A stretch of DNA of 15,417 nt from NCBI GenBank assembly GCA_040255585.1, contig JBDZVI010000076.1, positions 1 to 15,417 on the forward strand, in the 5' to 3' direction. The notes under the pieces are model-generated. The model was not told the DNA's origin and did no database searches. It worked only from the letters and a program-made list of their open reading frames with translations. A program made the translations under genes and the position numbers. The stretch comes from JAAYYF01 sp040255585. Lineage in GTDB: Bacteria; Deinococcota; Deinococci; Deinococcales; Trueperaceae. Below, one piece after another: positions 6,276 to 14,972 of the stretch. Within the stretch, counting starts at the first letter, position 1; every line of letters starts with the position of its first letter.

Positions 6276-6893
6276 ATGGGTCGATACAGAGGACCGATAG
6301 TCAAGATCTGCAGGCGCGAAGGCGCCAACCTGGTGGAGACGCCGAAGGTTCAGCGCTACATGGAGAAGCACCCCTACCCCCCGGGCCAGCACGGCCAGCG
6401 CCGTCGCAGGAAGCCGAGCGACTACGGCGTGCGTCTCCGTGAGAAGCAGAAGCTGCGCTTCTACTACAACATGAGCGAGCGCCAGTTCCACAACCTCTTC
6501 GAGGAGGCGAACCGCGCCGAGGGCTCGACGGGTACCGTCTTCCTTCAACTCCTCGAGTCGCGGCTGGACAACGTGGTGTACCGCTTGGGCATCGCCTACA
6601 CGCGGCGCCAGGCGCGCCAGTTCGTCGCTCACGGTCACATCCTCGTGAACGGCAAGCGCGTCGACGTCCCGTCGTACAGCGTGCGCCCCGGCGACACCAT
6701 CGAGGTGTCCGCCAACGCCAAGAAGAACAGCGTCATCCAGGCCAACATCGAGGACCGCAAGCGGGGCAAGCTGAACCCCTGGCTGGAGTTCGACTCGGAG
6801 ACCATGAAGGGCCGCTTCCTGCACCGCCCTTCCCGCGAGGACATCATGGTCCCGGTCAACGAGCTCCAGGTCATCGAGTACTACTCGCGCTGA
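6276..6893 (+). CDS. rpsD: 30S ribosomal protein S4, cysteine-poor form
   Basis: Primary 16S rRNA-binding protein that nucleates the body of the 30S subunit and contributes to fidelity. It has 205 residues. MGRYRGP, YPPGQHGQRRRRKPSDY, LREKQKL, the S4 RNA-binding domain near residues 95-155 (LESRLDNVVYRLG, RRQARQFVAHGHILVNGKRVD) and the terminal IEYYSR are all present. Of the four zinc cysteines of Thermus S4 only C12 remains; the first is V9 and the second pair is gone, so zinc binding is not expected. This N-terminus resembles Deinococcus S4 as I remember it. AGGAG at 6267-6271 precedes the ATG. Confidence 0.98.
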   Translation: MGRYRGPIVKICRREGANLVETPKVQRYMEKHPYPPGQHGQRRRRKPSDYGVRLREKQKLRFYYNMSERQFHNLFEEANRAEGSTGTVFLQLLESRLDNVVYRLGIAYTRRQARQFVAHGHILVNGKRVDVPSYSVRPGDTIEVSANAKKNSVIQANIEDRKRGKLNPWLEFDSETMKGRFLHRPSREDIMVPVNELQVIEYYSR

Positions 6894-6934
6894 GCGGCGA
6901 GCGCACCAACTAAGTCGCTACCGAGGAGGTACCG

Positions 6935-7873
6935 GTGCACATCATCCCAGAGTTCAAAGCCAAGGTCTCGGGCAGCTACGGCGAGTTCGTCGTCGAGCCG
7001 CTACCGCGCGGCTACGGCGTCACGCTCGGCAACCCGCTCAGGCGCATCCTGCTGTCCTCCGTGCCCGGCACGGCGGTCACGAGTGTGTACATCGAGGACG
7101 TCCTGCACGAGTTCTCGACCATCGACGGGGTCAAGGAGGATGTCATGCAGATCATCCTCAACCTCAAGGACCTGGTCGTGAAGATGCACGACGAGGACCC
7201 CGTCACGCTCACCCTGCGCGCCGATCAGCCCGGCGAGGTAACGGCCGCCATGTTCGACGTCCCGTCGACGGCGGAGGTCGTGAACCCCGGGCTGCACATC
7301 GCCACCCTCTCCAAGGGCGGCAGGCTCGTCATGGAAGTGCGCGTGGAACGCGGCGTCGGCTACGTCCCCGCCGAGATCCACGGCACGAAGGACCGCATCA
7401 ACTCCATCCCAGTCGACGCCATCTACACGCCGGTGAGGCGCGTGGCCTACCGCGTCGAGGACACCCGCGTCGGGCAGAAGACCGACCTCGACCGCCTCAC
7501 GTTGCGCGTTTGGACGGACGGCAGCATCGACCCGCGCGACGCGCTCGACATCGCGGTCGACACGCTGCGCGGCCAGCTCAACGTCTTCAGCGGCGACGGC
7601 GGCCTCGTTGAGGAGCCCACGCCGGTCCTCGTCATCCCCAACGGCAAGGTCGAGGAGACGAGCGCGCCCGTCGAAGAGGTCACGCTCAGCCTGGAAAGCC
7701 TCGACCTGTCCAGCCGCGTGCTGCACTCGCTGCAAGAAGAGGGGATCGACTCCGTCAACGCCCTGCTGGCGCTCTCCGAGCGCGACCTCAAGAAGGTCGG
7801 CGGGGTCGGCGAGAAGTCCCTCGAAGAGATCAAGGAGCGCCTCGCGGCGCGCGGATACAACCTAAAGGAGTGA
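6935..7873 (+). CDS. rpoA: RNA polymerase alpha subunit
   Basis: Scaffold subunit whose N-terminal domain dimerises and binds beta and beta', and whose C-terminal domain contacts UP-element DNA and activators. It has 312 residues: the N-terminal domain spans about 1-228 (GYGVTLGNPLRRILLSSVPG at 27-46 in the dimer interface), then an acidic linker, then the C-terminal domain from about 250 (RVLHSLQEEGI, KKVGGVGEKSLEEIKERLA). The DNA-contact arginine corresponds to R261, but the asparagine that follows three positions later in E. coli (N268) is H264 here. The start is GTG 6935 with a strong GAGGAGG at 6923-6929. Confidence 0.98.
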   Translation: MHIIPEFKAKVSGSYGEFVVEPLPRGYGVTLGNPLRRILLSSVPGTAVTSVYIEDVLHEFSTIDGVKEDVMQIILNLKDLVVKMHDEDPVTLTLRADQPGEVTAAMFDVPSTAEVVNPGLHIATLSKGGRLVMEVRVERGVGYVPAEIHGTKDRINSIPVDAIYTPVRRVAYRVEDTRVGQKTDLDRLTLRVWTDGSIDPRDALDIAVDTLRGQLNVFSGDGGLVEEPTPVLVIPNGKVEETSAPVEEVTLSLESLDLSSRVLHSLQEEGIDSVNALLALSERDLKKVGGVGEKSLEEIKERLAARGYNLKE

Positions 7874-7878
7874 CGTAG

Positions 7879-8235
7879 ATGCGCCATATGATGCGCGGCC
7901 GCAAGTTGAGCCGCTCCAGCAGCCACCGTTCCGCCCTGGCCCGCAGCCAGGCGACGGCGCTGCTGCGGCACGGCCGGATCAAGACCACGCTGCCGAAGGC
8001 GAAGAGCCTGCAGCCGTTCGTGGAGAAGCTCATCACGACGGCGCGCGGCGGCGACCTGCATGCCCGCCGCCTCGTGGCCCGCGAGATCCACGACCTGGAC
8101 ATCCAGCGCAAGCTCATGCATGAGATCGCCCCCCGCTACGCCCAACGCGCCGGCGGCTACACCCGCATCTACCGCCTGACCACCAGGCGCGGTGACGGCG
8201 TGCAGGAAGCGTTCATCGAACTCGTCAACGACTGA
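7879..8235 (+). CDS. rplQ: 50S ribosomal protein L17
   Basis: Large-subunit protein near the peptide exit tunnel, last gene of the alpha operon. It has 118 residues. MRHMMRGRKLSRSSSHRSAL at the start, LLRHGRIKTTLPKAK and the C-terminal GGYTRIYRLTTRRGDG are diagnostic. AAAGGAG at the end of rpoA is 8 nt before ATG 7879. A strong intrinsic terminator follows 19 bases after the stop. Confidence 0.98.
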   Translation: MRHMMRGRKLSRSSSHRSALARSQATALLRHGRIKTTLPKAKSLQPFVEKLITTARGGDLHARRLVAREIHDLDIQRKLMHEIAPRYAQRAGGYTRIYRLTTRRGDGVQEAFIELVND

Positions 8236-8254
8236 CGCTCGGCGCGGTCGACGA

Positions 8255-8296
8255 CAGCGCCCCCGGCATCCGCGTGCCGGGGGCGCTGCTTTTCTT
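8255..8296 (+). terminator. intrinsic terminator closing the spc-alpha operon
   Basis: A perfect 14-bp stem, CAGCGCCCCCGGCA (8255-8268) pairing with TGCCGGGGGCGCTG (8275-8288) around a 6-nt loop, is followed at once by C and TTTTCTT (8290-8296). It sits 19 nt after the rplQ stop and 5 nt before the end of the convergent deoB gene. On the minus strand no T-run follows the stem, so it should terminate rplQ transcripts well and deoB transcripts less clearly. Confidence 0.93.
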
Positions 8297-8301
8297 GACA
8301 G

Positions 8302-9462
8302 CTAGCGGGCGAAGCTCGTGCCGACCCCGGACCAGCCGACCCCCAGCAGGTCCGCCACGCTCGCGCCGACGTCGGCGAACGTCTTGCGCGTGCCGAGGTC
8401 GCGCGCCGCGGCTCCCGGGCGGTAGTAGAGGAGCAGGCCGTGCTCGCGCGTGTGGTCCGTCCCGTGCCAGGTCGGGTCGTTGCCGTGGTCGCTCACGAAC
8501 AGCAGGGCGTCCTCCGGACCCGTGGCGGCGAGTAGTTCGGGCACGCGCTCGTCCAGCTCGCGTAGCGCGGCGGCGTAGCCTGCCGGGTCGCGGCGGTGGC
8601 CGTAGAGCGAATCGAACTCCACCAGGTTGGTGAAGACGAGCCCTTGGGGGCGCTCGCGCATCAGTTCCAGGGTCCGCTCGATGCCGATGGCGTTCGTGCC
8701 GGCCGCCACCTCGCGGGTGAAGCCTCGGTGGGCGTAGATGTCGGGGATCTTGCCGACGCCGATGACCTCGCGGCCCGCCCCCTTCAACGCGTCAAGCACG
8801 TTGGGCGGCGGCGCGACCGAGTAGTCGTGGCGCTTGTCGCCTAGGCGGACGAACGCGCCCGGCTCGCCCTTGAACGGCCGCGCGATCACGCGGGCGACGG
8901 CGTTCTCGCCCTGCAGGATCGCCCTGGCCTTCTCGCACCACTCGTACAGCGTCTCGAGCGGCACGGCGTCGACATGCGCGGCCACTTGGAAGACGCTGTC
9001 GGCGCTCGTGTAGACGATGGGGTAGCCGGTGCGCAGGTGCTCGGGGCCGAGCTCGTCGAGGATGGTCGTGCCGGAGGCCGGGTAGTTGCCAAGGTGACCG
9101 CGGCCGGTGGCCGCGTCGAACTCGCGCATCACGGCCTCGGGGAAGCGCTCGAACGTGCGGAACGGATGCTCCACGACCGTGCCCATGAACTCCCAATGCC
9201 CGGTGGTCGTGTCCTTGCCGACGGAGAGCTCTGCCAGCCGGCCGTAGCTGGCGGCGGGCGAGGTCGAGCGCGGCAGGCTCCTGACGCCCTCGATGTTGGC
9301 GAGGCCCAGTTCGGCCAGGTGCGGCAGCTCGACCCCCGTCGTTGCGACCACATGATCGAGGGTGTGGGAACCGGCGTCGTTCCCGCCGGCGGAGCCGAAG
9401 TCGGCCGCGTCGGGTAGGGCGCCGACCCCAACGGAGTCGAGTACGACTAACGTCACGGTCAT
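8302..9462 (-). CDS. deoB: phosphopentomutase
   Basis: Interconverts ribose-1-phosphate and ribose-5-phosphate (and the deoxy forms), linking nucleoside breakdown to the pentose phosphate pathway. It is an alkaline-phosphatase-superfamily enzyme of 386 residues. Expected metal ligands are D9 (VVLDSVGVG), D284 and H289 (FDSLYGH), D325-H326 (SDHGND) and H337 (TDHTREH). The phosphorylated threonine lies in the KDTTTGHWE motif at 83-91, and the cap-domain GNYPASGT is at 125-132. An upstream in-frame start at 9585 would add 41 unrelated residues and run into the neighbouring gene. The start at 9462 fits the family (M-x-x-x-x-VVLD) and lies 6 nt after a TATACT box. Confidence 0.97.
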   Translation of the reverse strand: MTVTLVVLDSVGVGALPDAADFGSAGGNDAGSHTLDHVVATTGVELPHLAELGLANIEGVRSLPRSTSPAASYGRLAELSVGKDTTTGHWEFMGTVVEHPFRTFERFPEAVMREFDAATGRGHLGNYPASGTTILDELGPEHLRTGYPIVYTSADSVFQVAAHVDAVPLETLYEWCEKARAILQGENAVARVIARPFKGEPGAFVRLGDKRHDYSVAPPPNVLDALKGAGREVIGVGKIPDIYAHRGFTREVAAGTNAIGIERTLELMRERPQGLVFTNLVEFDSLYGHRRDPAGYAAALRELDERVPELLAATGPEDALLFVSDHGNDPTWHGTDHTREHGLLLYYRPGAAARDLGTRKTFADVGASVADLLGVGWSGVGTSFAR

Positions 9463-9468
9463 GGCGCG

Positions 9469-9474
9469 AGTATA
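9469..9474 (-). promoter_or_regulatory. -10 box for a leaderless deoB transcript
   Basis: On the minus strand TATACT (5 of 6 matches to TATAAT, and a TANNNT match) is followed by exactly six bases, CGCGCC, and then the deoB ATG. No Shine-Dalgarno lies before the ATG. This spacing places transcription start at or next to the A of the start codon. No convincing -35 box is visible. Confidence 0.7.
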
Positions 9475-9497
9475 AGAGCCCGCCCGGCTCCCGCATA

Positions 9498-9529
9498 CCA
9501 CGTGCCGTGGGGAGGAGCCGAGTTCCCCA
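9498..9529. promoter_or_regulatory. overlapping inverted repeats between deoB and tilS-tadA
   Basis: Two dyads share the middle of the 94-bp divergent region: CCACG-TGC-CGTGG (9498-9510, 5-bp arms, 3-nt spacer) and TGGGGA (9508-9513) with TCCCCA (9524-9529, 10-nt spacer). They lie upstream of both predicted -10 boxes, where a regulator could affect both genes. The arms are short and the region is G+C-rich, so this is a candidate operator only. Confidence 0.35.
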
Positions 9530-9544
9530 AGCCGCGGGCCGGGC

Positions 9545-9550
9545 GATAAT
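9545..9550 (+). promoter_or_regulatory. -10 box for a leaderless tilS-tadA transcript
   Basis: GATAAT (5 of 6 matches to TATAAT; first T replaced by G) is followed by six bases, GCGACC, and then the GTG start at 9557. There is no Shine-Dalgarno between. The spacing equals that of the deoB, lepA and pseudopilin boxes. No clear -35 box is seen. Confidence 0.6.
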
Positions 9551-9556
9551 GCGACC

Positions 9557-11314
9557 GTGGCGGAACCGGTGGACCTCCCAGCCAACGTGGACGCGGAGCT
9601 GACGCGCTTGGCGCCCGCCGCCGGGCGCGTGGTCGTGGCCGTGTCGGGCGGGGCGGACTCCGTCGCGGCGGCGTGCCTCCTAACCGCGGCCGGCCGCGAC
9701 CTGGTGATCGCCCACTTCGACCATCAACTGAGACCCGCCTCTGGGCAGGACGCCGAGTTCGTGAGGGACCTGAGCGCGCGGCTCGGGGCGGAGTTCCGCG
9801 GCGGGGCTGCTGACGTCGCGGCGGTGGCGCGCGCCAAGCGCTGGAACCTGGAGGACGCCGCCCGTCGGCTGCGCTACGCGTTCCTGCACAGGGTCCTGCG
9901 CGAGGTGGCCGCGCGCGACGGCGTGATCGTGGTCGCGCACACTCGTGATGACCAGGCGGAGACGTTCCTGCTCCAGCTCCTCAGGGGCGCCGCGTTCCCG
10001 GGCGGGATGGCGGACCGGCGGGGTAGCGTCGTCAGGCCGCTCCTTGGGACAGGCCGCGATGAGCTCCGCGCCTACCTGCGCCGCGCGGCGCAGACATGGC
10101 GCGAGGACGCCACCAACGCCGACGTCAGCCGCAGCCGCGCCTGGGTCCGCGCCGAGCTGCTGCCCAGGCTCGAGGGGCGTTTCCCGGGCGCGACCCTGCG
10201 CATCGCGCATACGGCCTCGCAGCTCGCCGCGGCCAGAACGACGCTGGAGCGCGTGGCGCGCGAGCGGTTCGGGGAGGGCGACGTGGCCGTCGTCCGCCTG
10301 GCCGGGGCCGAGCCGGCGTTGCGGCGCGCGGCCGTCGCGGAGGGGTTGCGCGCGCTCGGCGTGCCGGCCACGCGGGCGGCCATGGCCGACATCGAGGACG
10401 CGCTGGCCGCGGCAGCCCGGCTCGGCGTCGGCGCCCCGCCGTGGCGCCGGGACCTGCCGAGGGGCGTCAGCGCCGCCATCGCCTACGGGCGGTTCGGCGT
10501 CGGTCGCGCCTCGGATGCCGCGCCGCCGCCGGTGGAGCCGCGGCCCGTGACGGCCCCCGCCGACCTGCCGGCCGGGGTGTCGGAGACGGTCCTACACGAC
10601 CGGCCGGGGCTCGTCATGCGCCACCGCCTGCCTGGCGACCGCATCCGCCTGCCGGGCGGCACCAAGCTCGTGAGCGACCTGCTCGTGGATCGCAAGATGC
10701 CGCGAGCGGAGCGGGACGGGCTGAGGCTGCTCGCCTCCGGCTCCGAGGTCCTGTGGGTCGAGGGGGTGGCCGTCGCGCTCGGCGCCGGCACGCTCGCACC
10801 GGCTACGGACGTCCGCCTCATGCGCGTGGCGCTCGAGCAGGCGCGCTTGGCAGCCTCCGAGGGCGAGGTGCCCGTCGGCGCGGTCGTGACGCGCGACGGC
10901 GAGGTCCTGGCCGTGGGGCGCAACCGCACGGTGACCGACGGCGACCCGACGGCGCATGCGGAGGTGCTCGCCTTGCGCGCCGCCGCCGAGAAGATCGGCG
11001 ATTGGCGCCTCACCGGGTGCACGCTCTACGTCACGCTGGAGCCCTGCCCCATGTGCCTCGGAGCCGCGCTGCAGTCGCACGTGGCGCGCGTCGTCTACGG
11101 CGCCACCAACCTCCGGGACGGCGCGCTGGGCGGCGTGACCGACCTGGCGCTCGCGCCATGGAAGCGCTTCCCCGAGGTCGTGGGCGGCGTGGAGGGCCCC
11201 GCGGCAGCGCGGCTCCTCAAGGACGCTTTCGCGGCGACTCGCGGCGCGAAGGCCGTGGCGGAGCCCGCGGTCGACGCCTGGGTCGATGACCCCCGCCAGG
11301 ACGGCATGAACTGA
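9557..11314 (+). CDS. tilS-tadA: fused tRNA(Ile)-lysidine synthetase / tRNA adenosine deaminase
   Basis: One 585-codon frame encodes two tRNA wobble-base enzymes. Residues 22-205 form the TilS PP-loop ATPase domain: SGGADS at 30-35, HFDHQLRP at 53-60, NLEDAARRLRYAFLH at 97-111, AHTRDDQAETFLLQLLRG at 127-144. Residues 353-410 form the TilS C-terminal domain (MRHRLPGDRIRLPGG, DRKMPRAERDGLRLL). After almost no linker, residues 420-565 form a complete TadA: zinc ligands H467 (in DPTAHAEV), C497 and C500 (PCPMC), and catalytic E469. TilS makes lysidine at C34 of tRNA-Ile(CAU); TadA makes inosine at A34 of tRNA-Arg(ACG). The start is GTG 9557, placed by the -10 box 6 nt before it. lepA follows 28 nt later. 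Confidence 0.95.
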   Translation: MAEPVDLPANVDAELTRLAPAAGRVVVAVSGGADSVAAACLLTAAGRDLVIAHFDHQLRPASGQDAEFVRDLSARLGAEFRGGAADVAAVARAKRWNLEDAARRLRYAFLHRVLREVAARDGVIVVAHTRDDQAETFLLQLLRGAAFPGGMADRRGSVVRPLLGTGRDELRAYLRRAAQTWREDATNADVSRSRAWVRAELLPRLEGRFPGATLRIAHTASQLAAARTTLERVARERFGEGDVAVVRLAGAEPALRRAAVAEGLRALGVPATRAAMADIEDALAAAARLGVGAPPWRRDLPRGVSAAIAYGRFGVGRASDAAPPPVEPRPVTAPADLPAGVSETVLHDRPGLVMRHRLPGDRIRLPGGTKLVSDLLVDRKMPRAERDGLRLLASGSEVLWVEGVAVALGAGTLAPATDVRLMRVALEQARLAASEGEVPVGAVVTRDGEVLAVGRNRTVTDGDPTAHAEVLALRAAAEKIGDWRLTGCTLYVTLEPCPMCLGAALQSHVARVVYGATNLRDGALGGVTDLALAPWKRFPEVVGGVEGPAAARLLKDAFAATRGAKAVAEPAVDAWVDDPRQDGMN

Positions 11315-11330
11315 ACGCGCGGGGTTAGGC

Positions 11331-11336
11331 TAGACT
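11331..11336 (+). promoter_or_regulatory. -10 box for a leaderless lepA transcript
   Basis: TAGACT (TANNNT match) lies in the 28-nt gap after tilS-tadA and is followed by six bases, ACCCGG, and then the lepA GTG at 11343. No Shine-Dalgarno is present at a usable distance. lepA can therefore have its own promoter although it lies close behind tilS-tadA. No convincing -35 box is seen. Confidence 0.65.
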
Positions 11337-11342
11337 ACCCGG

Positions 11343-13130
<1,788 letters not shown>

Positions 13131-13136
13131 CAAGGG

Positions 13137-14219
13137 GTGGACGGGGCGGCTAGCGCTGCGGGTCGGACCGAGGTGCGCCGCCGGCGCGGCAGCCCCCTCA
13201 AGCTGCGCACGCAGGTCGCCCTCGTCATCGCGCTGCTGTCGGCGTTGCCGAACGTCATCCTCATAGTCGCCGTGCTCCTCCCGGAGTATCGGCGCGCCGG
13301 CGGCGCCTGGTTGGGCACCGGTACGCTGCCCATCCTCCTCTGGCTCGTCGCCATCGTCGCCCTCTCCGCGCTGGTGGGGTACTTCCTGTCGGGCCAACTC
13401 CTCGCGCCCCTCCTCAAGACCGAGCGCGAGGTGCAGGCGCTGCCGCGGACGGCCGAGCGCCTCGCCGCCGCCAGACTGCCGCGCCGACCGGACGACCCGC
13501 CCGAGGTGGCGGCGCTCAAGGGCTCGTTCAACGCGCTGCTCTCCCAGGTGGAGGTGCAGGAAGCGCGACGCGACGCGTTCACGGCCGCCCTCATGCACGA
13601 CCTCAAGACCCCGCTCATCGCGACCAACAACCTCCTCAGCGTCGTCCGCGACGACGACTCGCTCGACCGGGCGAGCCGCGTCGAGCTCGTCGGACGCCTC
13701 GGCCAGGAGATGGAGGCGCTCATCGACCTCGTCCAGAGGCTCGTCGACGCGCATAGGCTGGAGCGCTCCAGCGTGCCCCTCACGCGCCGGCGGGCGAGCC
13801 TGGCGGAGCTCGCCGCGACGGTCGTCGAGCGCCTGGCCCCGCTCTTGGCGGAGCGCGGCGTGAAGGCCTCCGTGAGGGGGGAGGGCACGGCCTTGATAGA
13901 CGCCCGCGAGGCCGAACGGGCGTTATACAACCTCGTGAGCAACGCGGGGCGGTACGCCCGCTCCGAGGTCCGCCTCGAGGTCTTCAACAACATGGTGCGC
14001 GTCCAGGACGACGGCCCGGGGCTGCCGGCCCCGCTGGAGCAGCTCGCGCAGCCGTTCGTGGGGCGCACCGTCGAGATCGCAGGCAAGGAGTACGCGGGCG
14101 GCACCGGCGGGCTCGGGCTCTTCATCGCGAGGCGGGTCCTCGAAGCGCACGGCGGTAGGCTCGTGTGCGAGGCGAGCGGCCCCAACGGGACCGTGCTCCT
14201 CGCGTACTTCGGCCAGTGA
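13137..14219 (+). CDS. membrane sensor histidine kinase with HAMP-like and HisKA domains
   Basis: Autophosphorylating sensor of a two-component system; signal unknown. It has 360 residues. A basic N-terminus precedes TM1 (about 25-48) and TM2 (about 64-85), with only about 15 residues between them, so there is no room for an extracytoplasmic sensor domain. A HAMP-like linker covers about 86-142. The HisKA H-box is MHDLKTPL at 153-160 with H154 as phosphoacceptor. The ATPase domain has the N-box NLVSNAGRYA (265-274), DDGPGLP (291-297) and GTGGLGLFIARR (322-333). The start is GTG 13137, just behind the lepA stop, with AAGGGG as a modest ribosome-binding site. The response regulator starts 12 nt after its stop. 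Confidence 0.93.
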   Translation: MDGAASAAGRTEVRRRRGSPLKLRTQVALVIALLSALPNVILIVAVLLPEYRRAGGAWLGTGTLPILLWLVAIVALSALVGYFLSGQLLAPLLKTEREVQALPRTAERLAAARLPRRPDDPPEVAALKGSFNALLSQVEVQEARRDAFTAALMHDLKTPLIATNNLLSVVRDDDSLDRASRVELVGRLGQEMEALIDLVQRLVDAHRLERSSVPLTRRRASLAELAATVVERLAPLLAERGVKASVRGEGTALIDAREAERALYNLVSNAGRYARSEVRLEVFNNMVRVQDDGPGLPAPLEQLAQPFVGRTVEIAGKEYAGGTGGLGLFIARRVLEAHGGRLVCEASGPNGTVLLAYFGQ

Positions 14220-14231
14220 GGGAGGAGCGGC

Positions 14232-14855
14232 ATGACGTCTGACGAGCAGCGAGCGGCACCGGCGCCCGTGAGGGTGCTGATCGCCGACGACCACCCGCTC
14301 TTCCGCATAGGGCTGTCGCTCGCGCTCAAGGCGGACGGTTTCGAGGTGGTGGCCGAGGCCGAGAACGGCAGGCAGGCCGTGGAGAGGGCGCGGCAACTCG
14401 ACGTCGACGTCGTCCTCCTCGACGTCAGGATGCCGGAGCTGGACGGCATCGCGGCCTGCCGCACGATAGCCGCGACCGCCGACGCGCCCGTCGTCGTCAT
14501 GCTGACCACCTTCGAGGAGCCCGCCGTGATCGAGGCCGCCAGAGCGGCCGGCGCGCGCGCCTACCTCTCCAAGGAGACGAGCCCGCGCGAGCTGGCCCGG
14601 ATGCTCCACAACATCCTCGCCGCTCCGGAGCGCGACTGGCTTCCCGAGGTCGCCCTGCCCGAGCTGACGCCGCGCGAGTCGCAAGCGTTGACCCTCATGG
14701 CGCGCGGTCTGAGCAACAAGGCGATCGCCTCGGAGCTCGGCATCAGCCCCGACACCGTCAAGGACTACCTCGAGAACGTCTACCGCAAGCTCGACGTGCG
14801 CGACCGCGTGAGCGCCGTCAGGCGCGCCGCCGAGCTCGGGTTGGTGGACCGCTGA
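14232..14855 (+). CDS. NarL/FixJ-family response regulator (REC + LuxR-type HTH)
   Basis: DNA-binding transcription regulator, presumably phosphorylated by the adjacent kinase. It has 207 residues. Receiver domain, about 13-130: acidic pocket D19-D20, phosphoacceptor D64 (VLLDVRMPELDG), T92 and conserved K114 (YLSK). LuxR-type helix-turn-helix, about 143-205: LTPRESQAL, then NKAIASELGISPDTVKDYLENVYRKL. GGAGG at 14221-14225 precedes ATG 14232 by 6 nt. Target genes are unknown; it might regulate its own operon or the downstream pseudopilin cluster, which is inference from position only. Confidence 0.95.
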   Translation: MTSDEQRAAPAPVRVLIADDHPLFRIGLSLALKADGFEVVAEAENGRQAVERARQLDVDVVLLDVRMPELDGIAACRTIAATADAPVVVMLTTFEEPAVIEAARAAGARAYLSKETSPRELARMLHNILAAPERDWLPEVALPELTPRESQALTLMARGLSNKAIASELGISPDTVKDYLENVYRKLDVRDRVSAVRRAAELGLVDR

Positions 14856-14931
14856 GTTCCCTCTAGTGCGGCGGTGACCGCGGGGACCAAGACACCCGGT
14901 TCGACCGCCTGACCTAGGGCACCTGGGCGCC

Positions 14932-14972
14932 GGCCTAGCTCAGCGCCAATGCTGGGCGGCCGTGGGCCTAGC
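14932..14972 (+). repeat. GGCCTAGC direct repeat in the CTAG-rich spacer before the pseudopilin gene
   Basis: GGCCTAGC occurs at 14932-14939 and again at 14965-14972, 33 bp apart, close to three helical turns. The second copy overlaps the TAGCGT -10 box. A related CCTAG lies at 14913-14917, 21 bp before the CCTAG of the first repeat. Four CTAG tetranucleotides fall within 14863-14971, although CTAG is sparse in the rest of the window. The rest of the 14856-14980 spacer shows no clear terminator, RNA gene or other feature. Confidence 0.35.

Noticed and set aside
8274..8633. Plus-strand open frame opposite the 3' end of deoB
   Set aside because: It begins inside the terminator hairpin, its product is Arg/Pro/Ala-rich, and deoB on the minus strand has all its metal ligands.
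9463..9585. Upstream start for deoB adding 41 residues
   Set aside because: The extra residues resemble no phosphopentomutase and run across the divergent promoter region into tilS. ATG 9462 fits the family start and has a -10 box at leaderless spacing.
10096..11289. 397-codon plus-strand open frame in another frame of tilS-tadA
   Set aside because: Arg/Ala/Gly-rich shadow frame. The motifs SGGADS, HAE and PCPMC are all in the chosen frame.
14890..14915. GGTTCGACC resembling a tRNA T-loop in the spacer after the response regulator
   Set aside because: The flanking bases do not form the five-pair T-stem, and no acceptor, D or anticodon arm can be built around it.
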